48,450 nucleotides of DNA. It comes from Streptomyces niphimycinicus (lineage in GTDB: Bacteria > Actinomycetota > Actinomycetes > Streptomycetales > Streptomycetaceae). The stretch covers positions 1 through 48,450 of the forward strand of contig NZ_JAHLEM010000066.1 of assembly GCF_018883605.1 (NCBI RefSeq), read 5' to 3'. Shown here in pieces: positions 27,084 to 35,687 of the stretch (the first letter of the stretch is position 1; every line of letters begins with the position of its first letter). The notes beneath the pieces were generated by a model. It was given only the letters and a program-made list of their open reading frames with translations. It did no database searches and had not been told where the DNA came from. A program made the translations under genes and the position numbers.

Positions 27084-28937
27084 CTAGGTGCCGCTCTGGG
27101 TGCTTGACCAGTAGCTGGAGTACCGCTTGTAGGCGAGTTGTCCGCTGAACCGGATGTTGTCCTCAATGTCCACAACCAGGCAACTCTCTGTTCCACCGAA
27201 CCGCTGTCCGCGCATGCCCCTACCGATCATCTGCTCGTACAGGACCGGACTGGTGGTGGGGCGACCGACCACCAAGGCTCGTACCGCCGGAGCGTCGAAA
27301 CCGGTCGTGAGGACACCGTAGTTACATAGGGCGGATAGGTGTTCGTCGCGGAACTGTTCGATTAGTGCGCGCCGTGTCGCGCTGCGTGTGTCGGAGGTGA
27401 CGACCTCCGCGGCTCGGCCGGCGCGTCGCAGTAGGACAGCCATTGCTATCGCGTGTTCCACGGTGCAGCCGAAGAACAGCGTCGGCCAGTCCGACGGTAG
27501 TTCGAGCAGTTGCTTCAGCAAAGCACGGTTCCTCGCGTCCGATTCACCGATCTGGCGGAGGAAGTCAGGGTGGAAGTCATCGAACTGAGCGAAGTGCGTT
27601 CGGTAGCTTTCGACGTCCTCCATCTGGAACTCAGGACCGGCATAGGAGAGCACCTTGTGCTCAGGCCGTGACAGGACATCTCGCCGACGGAGCTCGGACA
27701 CGATGTCCTCACCCAAGGAGCGGGAACTGAGAAGCCTGCTGTGGAACCTGGCCGCCAGCTGGCGAGTCTCGGTGTCGACCCTTCGAAAGGGTGTGGCTGT
27801 CAGTCCGATGAGGGGTACCGCGGCCTTCTGCCCGAGTTCGATCCCAAGGAAGCGCAGGACTCTGCTGTAGCTGGGGGCCAGCATTCGGTGCGCTTCGTCC
27901 ACAACCACCGCGCCGAGGTTCTCGCGCAGCAGCTCGAGTTCTTGTTGCATGTCGTCGTTGGTGCCTCGAAGAACTGCGTAGAGCTTCTGGATGCTGGCCA
28001 CGACGATGTCGGGATCGCTCGGGACAGAGGCTTTCCCCCACAGTCGGGCGACCTTCATGGTTTGCCGTACCTGGTCATTGCGATGTCCGAGGTCTGTCCA
28101 TACCTCACGGAACGCCTGGACCGCCTGCTCGCACAGTTCCTCACTCTGGGCGATCCAGAGAACGGCCTGACGGCCCTGCTGGGCGATGCGCCACTCGATG
28201 AGGCTCTCGACCGCGGTCCTGGTCTTGCCAGCTCCTGTGGGCAGGGTCAGAACACCGCGGTTGGCGCCCGGTGCCCCGGAAAGCACCTCCATCACCTGCT
28301 CCTTGAGGTCCAGTTGGAAGTCCTCCAAGTCTCGGAGAGGTACAAAAGGAGCAACTTCCAGAGTGTCCGGCTCCCGTGGGCTTCCTGGCAGGCCGGCAAA
28401 GGTAGGCGGTATGTCGAGGACTCGCACGAAGTGGCGAGGCCAGCTCTTGCCCGGCTTCCACGTGCGCTCCGCGATCTTCTTGGCCTTCGCTCTGCTCCCC
28501 CCACGGCTGCGTTCGCCACCTCGGTAGTCGTGCAGGCTCTCCAGCTCGTCCTCCGATGCGGAAAGCGCAAGCCGTTCCCGTAGCGTCCTGGACTCGAGAA
28601 GGCCGAAGCCCGACCTGTCGACCAGGAACTCGGCAAGCTCGCCCTCGGGAAGTTTTGACCGCAGCCTTCCGGATTCGTTCTCAACTGCCGCGATGATCCA
28701 CTCCACCGACTTCTTGGAACGAGATCTCCCACCGCTCTCAAGGTCCTCGATCACCGCCCGCAGATCCCGTGAGGAGAGACGCCGACACAGTACTTGAATT
28801 GCCTGGGAGCGGTCCTGCTCGCTCAACTGGCCGAAGGCTTCCACCGAACACTGTCTCCTGGACCAACTAAGAGCCGCCTGTCTTGAGTGTTCACAGACGG
28901 TCAAACGGTGCAGTGGGGGGTTATGCCAGTTTCTCAC
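27084..28937 (-). CDS. Superfamily 2 DEAH-box helicase (SSL2/restriction-subunit-like)
   Basis: This 617-residue protein carries a complete helicase core: Walker A TLPTGAGKTRT (232-239), DEAH box VVVDEAHRM (about 350), the TAT motif GLTATPFRR, and C-terminal motifs VLTTGFDAP and QMIGRGMRG (about 580). It resembles the helicase subunits of type III restriction and related defence systems. Residues 1 to about 190 have no recognised domain. The GTG at 28937 is uncertain, and the N-terminus seems short for such proteins, so it may be truncated. It faces the DrmA-DrmB operon and ends at a shared terminator. It is not a SNF2-type DrmD by its motifs. Confidence 0.8.
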   Translation of the reverse strand: MRNWHNPPLHRLTVCEHSRQAALSWSRRQCSVEAFGQLSEQDRSQAIQVLCRRLSSRDLRAVIEDLESGGRSRSKKSVEWIIAAVENESGRLRSKLPEGELAEFLVDRSGFGLLESRTLRERLALSASEDELESLHDYRGGERSRGGSRAKAKKIAERTWKPGKSWPRHFVRVLDIPPTFAGLPGSPREPDTLEVAPFVPLRDLEDFQLDLKEQVMEVLSGAPGANRGVLTLPTGAGKTRTAVESLIEWRIAQQGRQAVLWIAQSEELCEQAVQAFREVWTDLGHRNDQVRQTMKVARLWGKASVPSDPDIVVASIQKLYAVLRGTNDDMQQELELLRENLGAVVVDEAHRMLAPSYSRVLRFLGIELGQKAAVPLIGLTATPFRRVDTETRQLAARFHSRLLSSRSLGEDIVSELRRRDVLSRPEHKVLSYAGPEFQMEDVESYRTHFAQFDDFHPDFLRQIGESDARNRALLKQLLELPSDWPTLFFGCTVEHAIAMAVLLRRAGRAAEVVTSDTRSATRRALIEQFRDEHLSALCNYGVLTTGFDAPAVRALVVGRPTTSPVLYEQMIGRGMRGQRFGGTESCLVVDIEDNIRFSGQLAYKRYSSYWSSTQSGT

Positions 28938-28981
28938 GGTCAGCGGGGTCTCTCTTCCAGGGTGAGCCTACTGATTGGATG

Positions 28982-29790
28982 TCAAGCTGCCGCAAGGGCG
29001 GCCCGATGCTTTGCCCTCGCCCGTTGTTCAGCGACCTTCGGCGCTTCGCTGGACAAGGGTGGTGGCTCTAGCCAGGTCCCCCGGGAGCGGATCTGTACCT
29101 TCAGAGGGCCCGTCCCCAGACAGTGGATTTCCCGAACGTTACGAGCGAGCCCGTTGCTCAGCTCGACTGTGTTCGGATCGACCTTGAGTGTGAGCACGAG
29201 AGTGTGGCCACGTTCTTGATCCGGCGGTAGGCGGTGCTGTGCAGTGCAGTTGGAACTCCCTCTGCACTTCGTCAGAGGAGATCAACAGGGCATCGAGATC
29301 GGCGTACAGATCCCGCAACCGCTTCGGCCTCATTGTGGATCTGCCGGGCCGACCTGACCTTCGCCTCCGCTCATGGCATCCGCGGTCGTTGCCTGGGCAT
29401 GCGGCGTTTCCGCGGAGGCGACAAGCTGCATGGCCAGAAACCTACCGCCGAAGTTTCGATAGCTCACCAGGTCGATCCGGCGGCCGATCTTCTCCACAGC
29501 ATGCGCATCGAACGGGGTGAAGTCCCCAGTAGGACACACCAGTCGTGGATTGCTCCGATCGACCCGGCGGCTTGGTTCACCCAGCCGGTCTTTCACCAGG
29601 CACTCGTGCCGATGGTCCCGCAGCAACGCCAGATACCAGGAGACCCGCGTGATCACTGCCTTGCCGGTCGACCTCCTGTACTCGACGATCGACGCATCGT
29701 TCACCGACTCCCCCGTTTCCCCGTCGGCCTGGGTTTCCCTGTCGGTCTGGATCGAATAAACGATTCCGGCATGCGGGTATTCTGGTCAGG
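28982..29790 (-). pseudogene. Remnant of a DUF91-like nuclease plus DUF5655 protein
   Basis: Three minus-strand fragments in different frames line up as one protein. From about 29790 to 29330 the reading contains AGIVYSIQTD, IVEYRRSTGKAVI, RLVCPTGDFTPFDAHAVEKI and RRIDLVSYR, as in the PD-(D/E)XK-like domain that often precedes DUF5655. Around 29330-29230 follows RDLYADLDALL, and 29197-28982 gives LTLKVDPNTVELSNGLARNV and LGTGPLKVQIRS, the DUF5655 end. A stop just upstream removes the true N-terminus, and at least two frame changes break the rest. It was probably a defence-related nuclease that decayed inside the island. Confidence 0.65.
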
Positions 29791-30178
29791 GCGCCGTGCC
29801 TCGACCAGAGCGCGGGCTGAGGGGCGAGACCCTTGGGTGGGACTGGAGGAATCGCACGTCCCACGGTGTCGCCCCTGCCTGCCCCTGAGCGCTCATCCCG
29901 CCTCGCGGCCGTGGCGCCTGGGGCGGAATAACCCGTCAGTAGTAGTTACGCAGTCCCCCCTCTCCGTGCCACACGCGTCCCTTATGCTTGAGCCCGAGGA
30001 GTGCACTAGGCCGTTCACGCGAAGTCAGGGGGGCTCCGTACACCTCCGCAGCTCGTACGAGCACCGACAGATGCATGGCAGGCAGAACACCGAGGTCAAC
30101 GGCCTCTGAATCTTGCTTTGACCAGCCATTGTGTGATGTCCTGGTGCTCGTTTGTGTCGTTGTGACGGAGGTCGGACT
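29791..30178. other. Region upstream of the methyltransferase gene, with a possible coding remnant
   Basis: Minus-strand bases about 30105-29936 read LSVLVRAAEVYGAPL and LLGLKHKGRVWHGEGGLR before a stop, which looks like the protein-like C-terminus of a lost gene. This is uncertain. ACGGAGG at 30165-30171 is the ribosome site of the methyltransferase. Confidence 0.3.
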
Positions 30179-32092
30179 GTGGGTGGCTACTACGGTGTGC
30201 CTCTTGAGCGGAGCGATCCACTGAAGCTCGGCCCGCACAAGAACAGCTGCACCGCAGAGGACTTCGGGAAGTGGCTGAAAACCTTCGGTAAGGACAAGAG
30301 GCTTGCTGTTGATCTCTTCTCCGGGGCGGGTGGCCTGAGCTACGGCCTTCAGCAGGCTGGGTGGACGCTTGCTGCTGCAGTCGACTTCGACGAGCGAGCA
30401 TTGGAAACCCATCGCGCGAACTTCCCTGGTCTCAGCCTGCATATGGACCTTGGGGACCCGGCCAAGCGCAGGGAGCTCCTCGAGCTGCTTGAGCCAGCGG
30501 ACATCGATCTGGTCGCCGGAGGGCCTCCGTGCCAGCCCTTCAGCAGGGCTGGTCGTAACAAGATCCGGAATCTCGTGGCCAACCACAACCGGGATCCGGA
30601 GGACCACCGTAAGAAGTTGTGGCGCTCCTACCTGGACGTCGTGAAGGAGATCCGTCCCAGGGTCGTCCTCATGGAGAACGTCCCGGACATGGGTCTCGGC
30701 GATGACTTCTCCGTGATCCGCACGATCGAGGAGGAACTGGAGGAGCTTCACTATGCAACCCAGGTCCGGCTCGTTGATGCGTGGAGCTACGGGGTCCCCC
30801 AGCACCGCAAGCGACTCATACTGCTGGCGAGGAAGGACGTTGATCAGTTCGAGTGGCGCGCCCCTCAGTCTGGCCGGACCACGCTCCGAGACGCCATCGG
30901 GGACCTCCCCGAACTCGAAGTTGTGCCGCTGGAGCGAGTCGGGGGGCGCGAGATGGCTTACAGCGAGCCCGGCGATATCTCACCCTTCGCCAAGAAGATG
31001 CGTAAAGGCGCGCCGGAGGGTCTGGTCTGGGACCACATGACCCGGAGGGTCCGGGAAGACGATCATAGGATCTTCGCCGTGATGGACTCGACCACGCTGT
31101 ACTCGCAGCTGCACAAGAAGCTTAAACCCGAGGAACAGCAGTTCCAGCGGTACAAGGCCGACCAGTACACCGACAAGTACAACAAGCTGTCCTGGGACGA
31201 ACTCAGCCGGACGATCACTGCTCACATCGCCAAGGACGGCTACTGGTACATCCATCCCGAACAACTGCGTACGCTCACGGTGCGGGAGGCAGCTCGCATC
31301 CAGACCTTCCCTGACGGCTTCCGTTTTGCGGGTACCCGAAGCGATGCGTTTCGCCAGATCGGGAACGCCGTGCCGCCCATGCTGGGCAAGGCAGCGGCGG
31401 AGGTTCTCAAGCCGGTCAAGGGGGCCAAGCCTCCTGCGGACGGTGGGCTAAACCCTCACTGGCAGCAGGTTCGCCAGGCACTCACCAAGTGGGCGCTTGA
31501 GCGGCGCGAAGTGAACGACTGGTACGAGTTCCCCGGCGCGGAGCCTGTGCCGTTCCATGCTGCCGTGGCGGCTGTGATCTCCGGAACCAGGATGAAGCCG
31601 GAGGAGCGAGCCGTCCTGATGGCGACGGTGCGGCGGTCCAAGCAGCTCACGGCGACGGGCTTCCAGAAGCTGATCGGCGCGGCTCCCAACGCCGTCGTGC
31701 GAGCTCGCATCGACCGTCTGGAACCGCTGGTGGACCAGCCTGCGGCCTGGAAGCAGAGCAACCAGTTCGAAATCCCCGCGAAGCTCGCTATGAAGCCCGC
31801 CGAGGAGTCGCTCTACAGGTTGCTGATCGGCGATGACATCATGTTGGTGGGGCAGGGCACGATCCGCGTAGCGGCCCGGATGAACGGGGCTAGGACGGAT
31901 CACGAGAACCGCCTCAGCGAGGGCAGGGTCAATCTGGTGAAGCTTCTGGGCGCGGGCAAGTATGCTCCGCTTCGGATGGCTGCGATCCGGCTGATTGGCT
32001 CGGAGCTTTGCCGGGAACGGCAGACACTCTGTGCGGAGTGCCCGCTCGCCACGCTCTGTCCTCGTCAGGAAGAGACGCCGACGATCTTCTGA
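30179..32092 (+). CDS. C5-cytosine DNA methyltransferase fused to an endonuclease III-like [4Fe-4S] domain
   Basis: This protein of about 637 residues (GTG start eight bases after GGAGG) holds a complete C5-methyltransferase: motif I DLFSGAGGLSYGLQQAGW (about 45), motif IV GGPPCQPFS with the catalytic Cys (about 118), motif VI MENVPDM, motif VIII QHRKRLILLAR, and C-terminal motif IX/X with FRQIGNAVPP. Beyond about residue 430 lies an extra domain of about 200 residues ending in Cys611-x6-Cys618-x2-Cys621-x5-Cys627, exactly the endonuclease III/MutY iron-sulfur pattern. The expected glycosylase Asp (VDTH in EndoIII) seems replaced in VGQGTIRV, so base excision is doubtful and the domain may read or bind DNA. 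It probably methylates host DNA to protect it from the island's restriction modules (DrmMII-like role). Confidence 0.88.
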   Translation: MGGYYGVPLERSDPLKLGPHKNSCTAEDFGKWLKTFGKDKRLAVDLFSGAGGLSYGLQQAGWTLAAAVDFDERALETHRANFPGLSLHMDLGDPAKRRELLELLEPADIDLVAGGPPCQPFSRAGRNKIRNLVANHNRDPEDHRKKLWRSYLDVVKEIRPRVVLMENVPDMGLGDDFSVIRTIEEELEELHYATQVRLVDAWSYGVPQHRKRLILLARKDVDQFEWRAPQSGRTTLRDAIGDLPELEVVPLERVGGREMAYSEPGDISPFAKKMRKGAPEGLVWDHMTRRVREDDHRIFAVMDSTTLYSQLHKKLKPEEQQFQRYKADQYTDKYNKLSWDELSRTITAHIAKDGYWYIHPEQLRTLTVREAARIQTFPDGFRFAGTRSDAFRQIGNAVPPMLGKAAAEVLKPVKGAKPPADGGLNPHWQQVRQALTKWALERREVNDWYEFPGAEPVPFHAAVAAVISGTRMKPEERAVLMATVRRSKQLTATGFQKLIGAAPNAVVRARIDRLEPLVDQPAAWKQSNQFEIPAKLAMKPAEESLYRLLIGDDIMLVGQGTIRVAARMNGARTDHENRLSEGRVNLVKLLGAGKYAPLRMAAIRLIGSELCRERQTLCAECPLATLCPRQEETPTIF

Positions 32093-32129
32093 CCTCCTGC
32101 CGTCAGCAGGGTCGGAGGGCAGCGGGCGT

Positions 32130-32577
32130 GTAGCGGTGGTTCCTGCACGGGCGACCTCTGCCACCCGCTGCGCCGCAGCCTCGGAGTCCTTTCGGATCAC
32201 ACATTCCCAAACCCGGATTACCTTCCAATCTGACTCCCGGGCTGCCTGGTCATTGTGCAGGGGCGCGGGCCTGGTTGGTCTGGATCTTCTCGGCCCAGCG
32301 TGACGCGTTCGGGCCGCGGAACTCACGAGCCCCGTGCTCTGGACAGCCGTGCCCAGCACCCGTTGACGAACACGGCCACGTGGGGCTTCGGCAGGACGAA
32401 GTCCGCGGTACACCGGGGCGCCACACGTCGCTGCAGGCGGAAATGGAAGCTGAGCTGGTGCAGGGCGCGGCCGGGCGCTACCTCCGGGGCCGTGTCACGC
32501 ACACGCCGACCCTTCAGGTGTTCGCCCTTCTCCGTCTTCATCCAGCTTCTGTCGGCTTCGTCACCACGGGAAGACAT
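32130..32577 (-). pseudogene. vsr: Frameshifted very-short-patch repair endonuclease
   Basis: From the ATG at 32577 (RBS GGTGGGAG) the reading gives RVRDTAPEVAPGRALHQLSF, TADFVLPKPHVAVFVNGCW with the Vsr catalytic-type Asp. It then shifts frame near 32354 and continues HGCPEHGAREFRGPNASRWA, EKIQTNQA. A second shift near 32255 leads to ARESDWKVIRVWECVIRK, the conserved Vsr end. Vsr nicks at T:G mismatches left by deamination of 5-methylcytosine and normally sits beside C5-methyltransferase genes, as here. With two frame breaks it is probably dead, unless these are assembly errors. The 3' end is approximate. Confidence 0.75.
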
Positions 32578-32656
32578 CTGGCTCCCACCTCGCTGCTCCC
32601 CTTCGGCACCATCTGTGACATGATCGCAGAGGGGCCGTGCACCTTGGACGGGGAAG

Positions 32657-34681
32657 TCACTGAACACTCGCACTTCCGGCAGGGGCGAATCCCAGACGTA
32701 CCGCCTCGCTGCGTACGTGCAGCAGCTGTGCAGCCTGGGTTTCCGAAACCGACTCATTCACCTTCAGCTGCCGTCCCACCACCTGAAGCAGCTGACGCTG
32801 CCAGGGTTCCAGGGTACGCGTCGCCCTCGCCCACTGCTCGATGTCGGCCCACTCCTGCAGCGGGACCCTGGCGACGGCTTCTCGGGCCACGGCGGTGCCA
32901 GCCTCGTCGGCGTCGCTGGCAGGGCGATTCTCCAGAGGAAGATCCAACAGCTCGGCCTCCAGGGCCTGGGGCACCGTCCACCTGACCCGGGACACTGCCT
33001 CCCAGCAGGCGGGTTGCTTGGCCCACTCGCCGACGTGCGTGCCTCGGAGCGGGTTGGTCACAACGGCCATGACTCTTGGGCAGAGGTCGTCAAGAGCATC
33101 CGTGAGAGCCTTGGACACCTGTTGCCGGCGCCAAATCTCGTCGAGGTCGATGCGCTTTCCCACAGCCAGGGAGAGGCGTGCGACTGTGTACGTCGTGATG
33201 GCGCTCTTGTAACTGCCCGCATCGTGATCACGGGCGATGCTGTCGGCTGTTCTGAAGAGGATGGCTTTCGCGACGATCCGCTGGCAGTACGCCGTGTCCA
33301 CGTGGACAGGCTGCTTGCGGAGGTTGATCATGAACTCGTTGAAGTTCTTCTGGGCTCCCCGGCTCACCAGGAACGGCAACTGCTCCCAGGAGTGGGTGTA
33401 TTTCGCCAGATCCGCCTTCGTGAACTTCTGCCTTGTGGGCCAGATTGTCTTGAACCGCTTCTGGCCTGCAGCGCTCAAGTCGGCCAGTGCGTCGGCGTAT
33501 TGTCCACGGGCCTTCTCGTAGAACCAGCGCGTCTCCTGTCCGCTGCCGTCAACGGCAGGAGCCCAGAGGGAACGGGTGACCCGTTGCACGTCGACGTGGA
33601 ACTCGTGGTTGGAGCTGAAGTCGACGGCGGTCACCTTGTTCTGGGTGTTCGAGTACTGGGAGATCATCGGGACGATCTCCATCAATCTCTCGGGTGAGAC
33701 CACCGTGAGCTTCATCTGCACGCGCACATTCGACAGGTCGGCCTTGTCCCGCTTCTTGGCATGGTGGAGCGAGGCTGTGGTCTGGCCGCCGTTCACGATC
33801 TGCAGCCCGTGAATACTCGAGATCCCGAGGTGCTGGCCGTCCGCCCCCTCGGCAAACTCCACCTCGGAGGCAGTGGCCGTGATGCCGTTGTTGTAGGCGA
33901 GGAAGCGACCGGGCGAATGCAGCAGCGACTCCCGGATTCCCTTATTCACCGTGCCTCTTGTCTGCAGGAAGGAGCGCACGTTGAGTTCGAGCAGGCGCGT
34001 GCCGTGCTCCGCGTAGAGGTCCGCGAGCCTGTCCCCGGGCAGAACGGCGAGCGCCACGGAGTGGTCCGCCTCCGTGCTCGGTGCGGAAAGGCAGGGAAGG
34101 GGCGGGTCGAACGTGACAACAATGGGCTCGCTCAGGGTGCCGGACGTCGCGTGTCGGTGCAGCCTGGCCAGGTCCCAGATCTCGTGGATGACCGGGATGC
34201 CGTCGAATTCGGTTGGGCTCGGGGCTGTCGACGTGCTGACGCCGTTGCTGAGCAGGAAGAGGCGGATTTGCATGACGTCGGTGAGGGCCTTCTCCACCGC
34301 GTCGCACATGTCGTAGACGTCCGACGACTCGTCGATGTGCTGACGCAGTCCGTTCTGGCAGCGACGCAGGAACGTCAGAAGCCGCTTGAAGCGAGACTCG
34401 GCCTGCGCTTTCGTGAGCCTGTCCTCCAGCGGCGACAGCCGGAATTCGGTGACGAAGAGGTCAAGCCTGCCGGAGTCCTCTCCTGCGCCGTAACCGTGCA
34501 CCTCCAGACCGTGCGACCGGTGGTAGGCGGTGTAGGTGTTGGAGACGACGCCCGCCTCCTCAAGCTCCTCAAGCACACGCGCCGTGAACGCCTCCGGCGT
34601 GGTCGTGCGTTCGGCCTCCGCGGTCGCCAGGACGTCGCCCACGAGCTGGCGGGCATACGCACTCTGGTCGAGCTCACTCAT
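32657..34681 (-). CDS. AIPR-family abortive-infection-like protein
   Basis: This 674-residue protein contains the AIPR signature near residues 230-320: LNVRSFLQTRGTVNKGIRES, FLAYNNGITATASEV and GLQIVNGGQTTASLHHAKKR. The N-terminal part includes DLFVTEFRLS. AIPR proteins occur with Z1 proteins and MORC-like ATPases in the Mza-type and related defence loci. The ATG follows AGGGGA and overlaps the PD-(D/E)XK gene by eight bases, placing it last in a four-gene operon. The molecular function of AIPR is not settled; nuclease or DNA-binding roles have been suggested for the superfamily. Confidence 0.85.
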   Translation of the reverse strand: MSELDQSAYARQLVGDVLATAEAERTTTPEAFTARVLEELEEAGVVSNTYTAYHRSHGLEVHGYGAGEDSGRLDLFVTEFRLSPLEDRLTKAQAESRFKRLLTFLRRCQNGLRQHIDESSDVYDMCDAVEKALTDVMQIRLFLLSNGVSTSTAPSPTEFDGIPVIHEIWDLARLHRHATSGTLSEPIVVTFDPPLPCLSAPSTEADHSVALAVLPGDRLADLYAEHGTRLLELNVRSFLQTRGTVNKGIRESLLHSPGRFLAYNNGITATASEVEFAEGADGQHLGISSIHGLQIVNGGQTTASLHHAKKRDKADLSNVRVQMKLTVVSPERLMEIVPMISQYSNTQNKVTAVDFSSNHEFHVDVQRVTRSLWAPAVDGSGQETRWFYEKARGQYADALADLSAAGQKRFKTIWPTRQKFTKADLAKYTHSWEQLPFLVSRGAQKNFNEFMINLRKQPVHVDTAYCQRIVAKAILFRTADSIARDHDAGSYKSAITTYTVARLSLAVGKRIDLDEIWRRQQVSKALTDALDDLCPRVMAVVTNPLRGTHVGEWAKQPACWEAVSRVRWTVPQALEAELLDLPLENRPASDADEAGTAVAREAVARVPLQEWADIEQWARATRTLEPWQRQLLQVVGRQLKVNESVSETQAAQLLHVRSEAVRLGFAPAGSASVQ

Positions 34682-35687
34682 TCTTTCCCCTGATCAGGTT
34701 GCCCACCCCGGCGTCGCTGAGGCGGTACTGGTCGAGCCCTGAAAGCGCCAGACTGTAGGAACAGTCGCTTACGCTGGCGGGCAGTTCGGACTCGACGACC
34801 CTGGGAAAGCCGTCGCGCACCTCCCAGAACCGCACGTCACGAGGTGTGTAGCGTGGTTCGTCGTACAGGTCCCGCTGGCCTGGCAGGTAGCCGGCCTGGA
34901 TCAGCAGTCCGTCGAAACGGGCTCGTGCGCCCGGGTTGGCAAGTTGGTTCCGCACCTGGTCGACGAGTGCATTGAGGCTCTGGCCAAGCCCTCCGCGTCT
35001 TTCGTCGAGCATGACGAGCGCCAGCAGCAGCGAGGGGGTCCCTGCGTCGTCGAGTTGTCGCTCGCTTGCGATACGCACGGATCCAGCGTTCCTGGCGGTG
35101 GTCGTCTTGACCTCAACAGCCACGCACGGGCACTGGAAATCCTGGTTGGCGCCGGTGGGACCGGTCCAGGCGGCAACCGCCTCGGACTGTGGGAGTGAAG
35201 GCGCTATGTGTTCCCTCAGGACCAGGACTTCACCGAAGAGGCCGCGCCGCGCCTCGACTCCGAGACCGTCGCGGCCGACGGAACGCAGAAGGTTCTGCCA
35301 GTGACCGAATCGGCTGACAACCGCGGTGAGTGCTTCAAGACTGGTCAGTTCGTCCTTCGCGGTCGCGGCGATGTCCGTGACGAGCGGGGAGAAGACCTCC
35401 CGTAGGTCGTCCGCAGTGAGCACCACCTGCAGCTCGTACTGGTGGCGCGACAGGGAGGTGAGTGACAACTCGAGGCCGGCCGTCTGGGGAAGCCGTCCCA
35501 GGGAACGCACCACGCCCTCGGCGGCAGTGGCGTCCGCCTGGAACACCAGCATCCGCCGACGGCCGGGGTGGGAGACGGAAAGGAAGATGTCGTGAGGCGA
35601 TTTCGAGTGGATGCGACGCATGGACCGGCCCGACGTGGCCTGGGGGGCGTCTTCCAGTTCGATCCAGTCGCCTTCGGTGATCGTCAC
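34674..35687 (-). CDS. PD-(D/E)XK motif protein (DUF4420-like)
   Basis: This 337-residue protein has a restriction-nuclease-like core: E153 (GLFGEVLVL), D183 (NQDFQ) and the E192-x-K194 pair (VAVEVKTTT), which match the order of a PD-(D/E)XK active site. The N-terminal half is beta-rich and of unknown role. The GTG start overlaps the Z1 stop (GTGA) and its end overlaps the AIPR gene, so the products are made in step. It is the best candidate for DNA cleavage in this operon. Confidence 0.82.
   Translation of the reverse strand: MTITEGDWIELEDAPQATSGRSMRRIHSKSPHDIFLSVSHPGRRRMLVFQADATAAEGVVRSLGRLPQTAGLELSLTSLSRHQYELQVVLTADDLREVFSPLVTDIAATAKDELTSLEALTAVVSRFGHWQNLLRSVGRDGLGVEARRGLFGEVLVLREHIAPSLPQSEAVAAWTGPTGANQDFQCPCVAVEVKTTTARNAGSVRIASERQLDDAGTPSLLLALVMLDERRGGLGQSLNALVDQVRNQLANPGARARFDGLLIQAGYLPGQRDLYDEPRYTPRDVRFWEVRDGFPRVVESELPASVSDCSYSLALSGLDQYRLSDAGVGNLIRGKNE

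Noticed and set aside
27084..28937. Helicase as DrmD of class 1 DISARM
   Set aside because: Its motifs are of the SSL2/restriction type rather than SNF2, and it is much shorter than DrmD proteins.
31448..32413. 321-codon minus-strand frame antisense to the methyltransferase
   Set aside because: Only its first part (about 32250-32130) carries real similarity, as the shifted 3' end of vsr; the rest is antisense shadow.
34936..35304. Possible CRISPR or tandem repeats in the defence island
   Set aside because: No regularly spaced identical repeats were found in this stretch or elsewhere in the island, and no cas-like gene was seen.
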